Shown here piece after piece: positions 62,941-64,000 of a stretch of 64,000 bases of DNA. A model generated the notes under the pieces. The model did not search any database. It was not told the DNA's origin and saw only the letters and a program-made list of their open reading frames with translations. Source of the stretch: Chryseobacterium sp. JM1 (GTDB lineage Bacteria; Bacteroidota; Bacteroidia; Flavobacteriales; Weeksellaceae); NCBI RefSeq assembly GCF_000737715.1, contig NZ_JPRN01000005.1:62001-126000 (forward strand), given 5' to 3'. Within the stretch, counting starts at the first letter, position 1, and every line of letters starts with the position of its first letter. A program made the translations under genes and the position numbers.

Positions 62941-63286
62941 TTTTGAGTGAGAGAGTGAGAGCGTTTGAGAGTCTGAGGGTTTTAGAGTAGATGAGTTTGA
63001 AAGAGGGTTGTCAGGTTACTGGTTGCTAGTTGCTAGTTGCTAGTTGCTAGTTGCTAGTTGAAAATAACGTTGCATGTTTATAGTTACATCATTTTTTACA
63101 TCTGATGTCTGATGTCTGAAATCTAATCTAACATCCACTCCAAAAATTCACCATTCACTTGCGGAGCAAAATTCACTATTCACATCAATACCACTCAAAA
63201 CACAAATCAAAAGGCCATAGTTTCGACCTTCGGCAAAATCCCTAATCCCTAATCCCTAATCCCTAATATCTGCCACCTATCACCTA
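62941..63286 (+). repeat. Composite repeat, full copy (A-G)
   Basis: Starting right after the metallophosphoesterase stop: gagagagtgagagcgtttg (A), five perfect TTGCTAG heptamers (B, 63024-63058), a catctgatgtctgatgtctg tract (C), ccattcacttgcggagcaaa (D, 63151-63170), a aaatcaaaaggccatagttt tract (E), four CCCTAAT units (F, 63240-63267), and a CCTA-rich end (G) that contains the stop of the convergent deacetylase-like gene (63284-63286). Confidence 0.87.
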
Positions 63287-64000
63287 AAAAATATAATCCT
63301 TCATCCGCGAGGTCGCCATATCATGTTCATTCACCCAGGTAAGAAGAGCGTCGAGCTTATCTTCCATTTTCTTTCCTGAAAAGAGGCTTCTGTAAAACGG
63401 AATATCGAATCGGTATTTTTTAAAATCGGTGAACTGCCACGAGTTTAGATAGATTAAAACAAAATCATCATTCTTCAGGGTTTCAAAAACCATACTCTGA
63501 TAATAGTTCATCGGCAGGATCTGAAACACAAAATCATTATACGGAAGCTGACTGTATGGTGAGATACTTTCAGGTACAATACTAAGCCCATCCTCTTCAT
63601 TAATTTCGGTATCCCTTTTCAGTCGTTTGAATGGAAAAAGAACATCTGCATTATCGATATTGGAGACGTAATTAAACTCCAGCGATTTCAGATTTTCCTG
63701 AGGCAACTTACAATCTTTCTGCCGGATTCCTCTGATCTGTTTTTCGAGAAGATCCTGAATATTTTTTTTGACTTCTTCAATTTCCTGAAGATTTGAATTG
63801 AAATTATAAAAAGCAATTTCATGCCCTTTGGATGAAATTGCTTTTATTAAATTCTGCAGTTTTTCCGCGATGGAAATCTCCACAAAAAAACTGGCTTTGA
63901 TGTCATGAATATCTAAAATGCGAAGAATAGCTTTGGTGTTATCTTCTGTGATCTTCAGTCTTTCTTCATCAGAAATCTGCACGCTGTTTTTGGCTTCAGC
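63284..64000 (-). CDS. Polysaccharide deacetylase-like protein, 5' end cut by window
   Basis: The frame is open to the window edge, so the N-terminus (with the catalytic Asp expected near the start) is missing. The visible part begins with KITEDNTKAILRILDIHDIKASFFVEISIAEKL and contains SSKGHEIAFYNFNS, the usual NodB-type H-E-I-A-F/H motif. The C-terminal LIYLNSWQFTDFKKYRFDIPFYRSLFSGKKMEDKL fits Flavobacteriia family members. It should remove N-acetyl groups from an envelope polysaccharide. Confidence 0.85.
   Translation of the reverse strand, partial: AEAKNSVQISDEERLKITEDNTKAILRILDIHDIKASFFVEISIAEKLQNLIKAISSKGHEIAFYNFNSNLQEIEEVKKNIQDLLEKQIRGIRQKDCKLPQENLKSLEFNYVSNIDNADVLFPFKRLKRDTEINEEDGLSIVPESISPYSQLPYNDFVFQILPMNYYQSMVFETLKNDDFVLIYLNSWQFTDFKKYRFDIPFYRSLFSGKKMEDKLDALLTWVNEHDMATSRMKDYIF

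Overview
The window looks like a chromosomal segment of a Flavobacteriia species, most likely Chryseobacterium or a close relative (Weeksellaceae). The evidence is AT-rich DNA, a SusC/SusD locus, a T9SS sorting domain and a PorT homologue, many promoters with the Bacteroidetes -7 motif TAnnTTTG, almost no Shine-Dalgarno sequences, and double-glycine 'bacteriocin-like' peptides of the type common in Chryseobacterium. I see no rRNA, tRNA, CRISPR array, insertion sequence or prophage. Most of the DNA is core genome with small accessory insertions, and nearly all the unusual material lies between genes.

Layout. 1-10200 (minus strand): a cut-off secreted AspA/AstE-like zinc enzyme, a retropepsin-like protein, and an alpha-glucan utilisation operon (SusC, SusD, SusE-like, GH97). 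10230-12266: metG. 12331-13588: two intergenic repeats around a methyltransferase. 13589-16717: siderophore-interacting protein and a TonB-dependent siderophore receptor. 17367-22577: an AraC regulator upstream of a TolC/EmrA/EmrB-type efflux operon. 22617-25251: DUF2891, DUF4349 and eRF1-like proteins. 25519-27315: a secreted chitin-type LPMO with FnIII, CBM5/12 and T9SS domains. 27748-32228: RsmI-like methylase, LMW-PTP, dnaA, thioesterase and pheA. 32593-36335: two secreted unknowns and a DUF2339 membrane protein. 36393-43212: rarA, yidD-lgt, nnr, mscL, serA and a HAD protein. 43444-49590: Pr6Pr, idi, gcvT, a GG-leader peptide, a PhoD-like phosphatase, an ArsC/Spx-like protein and a thioesterase. 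49592-54564: a fluoride riboswitch with a CLC-F antiporter, LysR and YeiH, then a second GG-leader peptide. 54565-62940: an MFS transporter, rny, a 6S-like RNA, zapA with a coiled-coil partner, the porT-ubiE operon, a FabH-like synthase and a metallophosphoesterase. 63284-64000: a cut-off polysaccharide deacetylase-like gene.

The genes form a few functional sets: glycan use (Sus operon, LPMO), iron uptake, drug efflux under an AraC regulator, fluoride resistance under a riboswitch, and type IX secretion (PorT as machinery, LPMO as cargo).

The most unusual content is: (i) a large composite intergenic repeat with conserved module order, in both orientations, whose ends sit on stop codons; (ii) several other hairpin or MITE-like repeat families; (iii) two unlinked six-cysteine double-glycine-leader peptides, one of only 59 residues; (iv) a fluoride riboswitch with a possible anti-RBS platform; and (v) an Lgt with an extra extracytoplasmic N-terminal domain.
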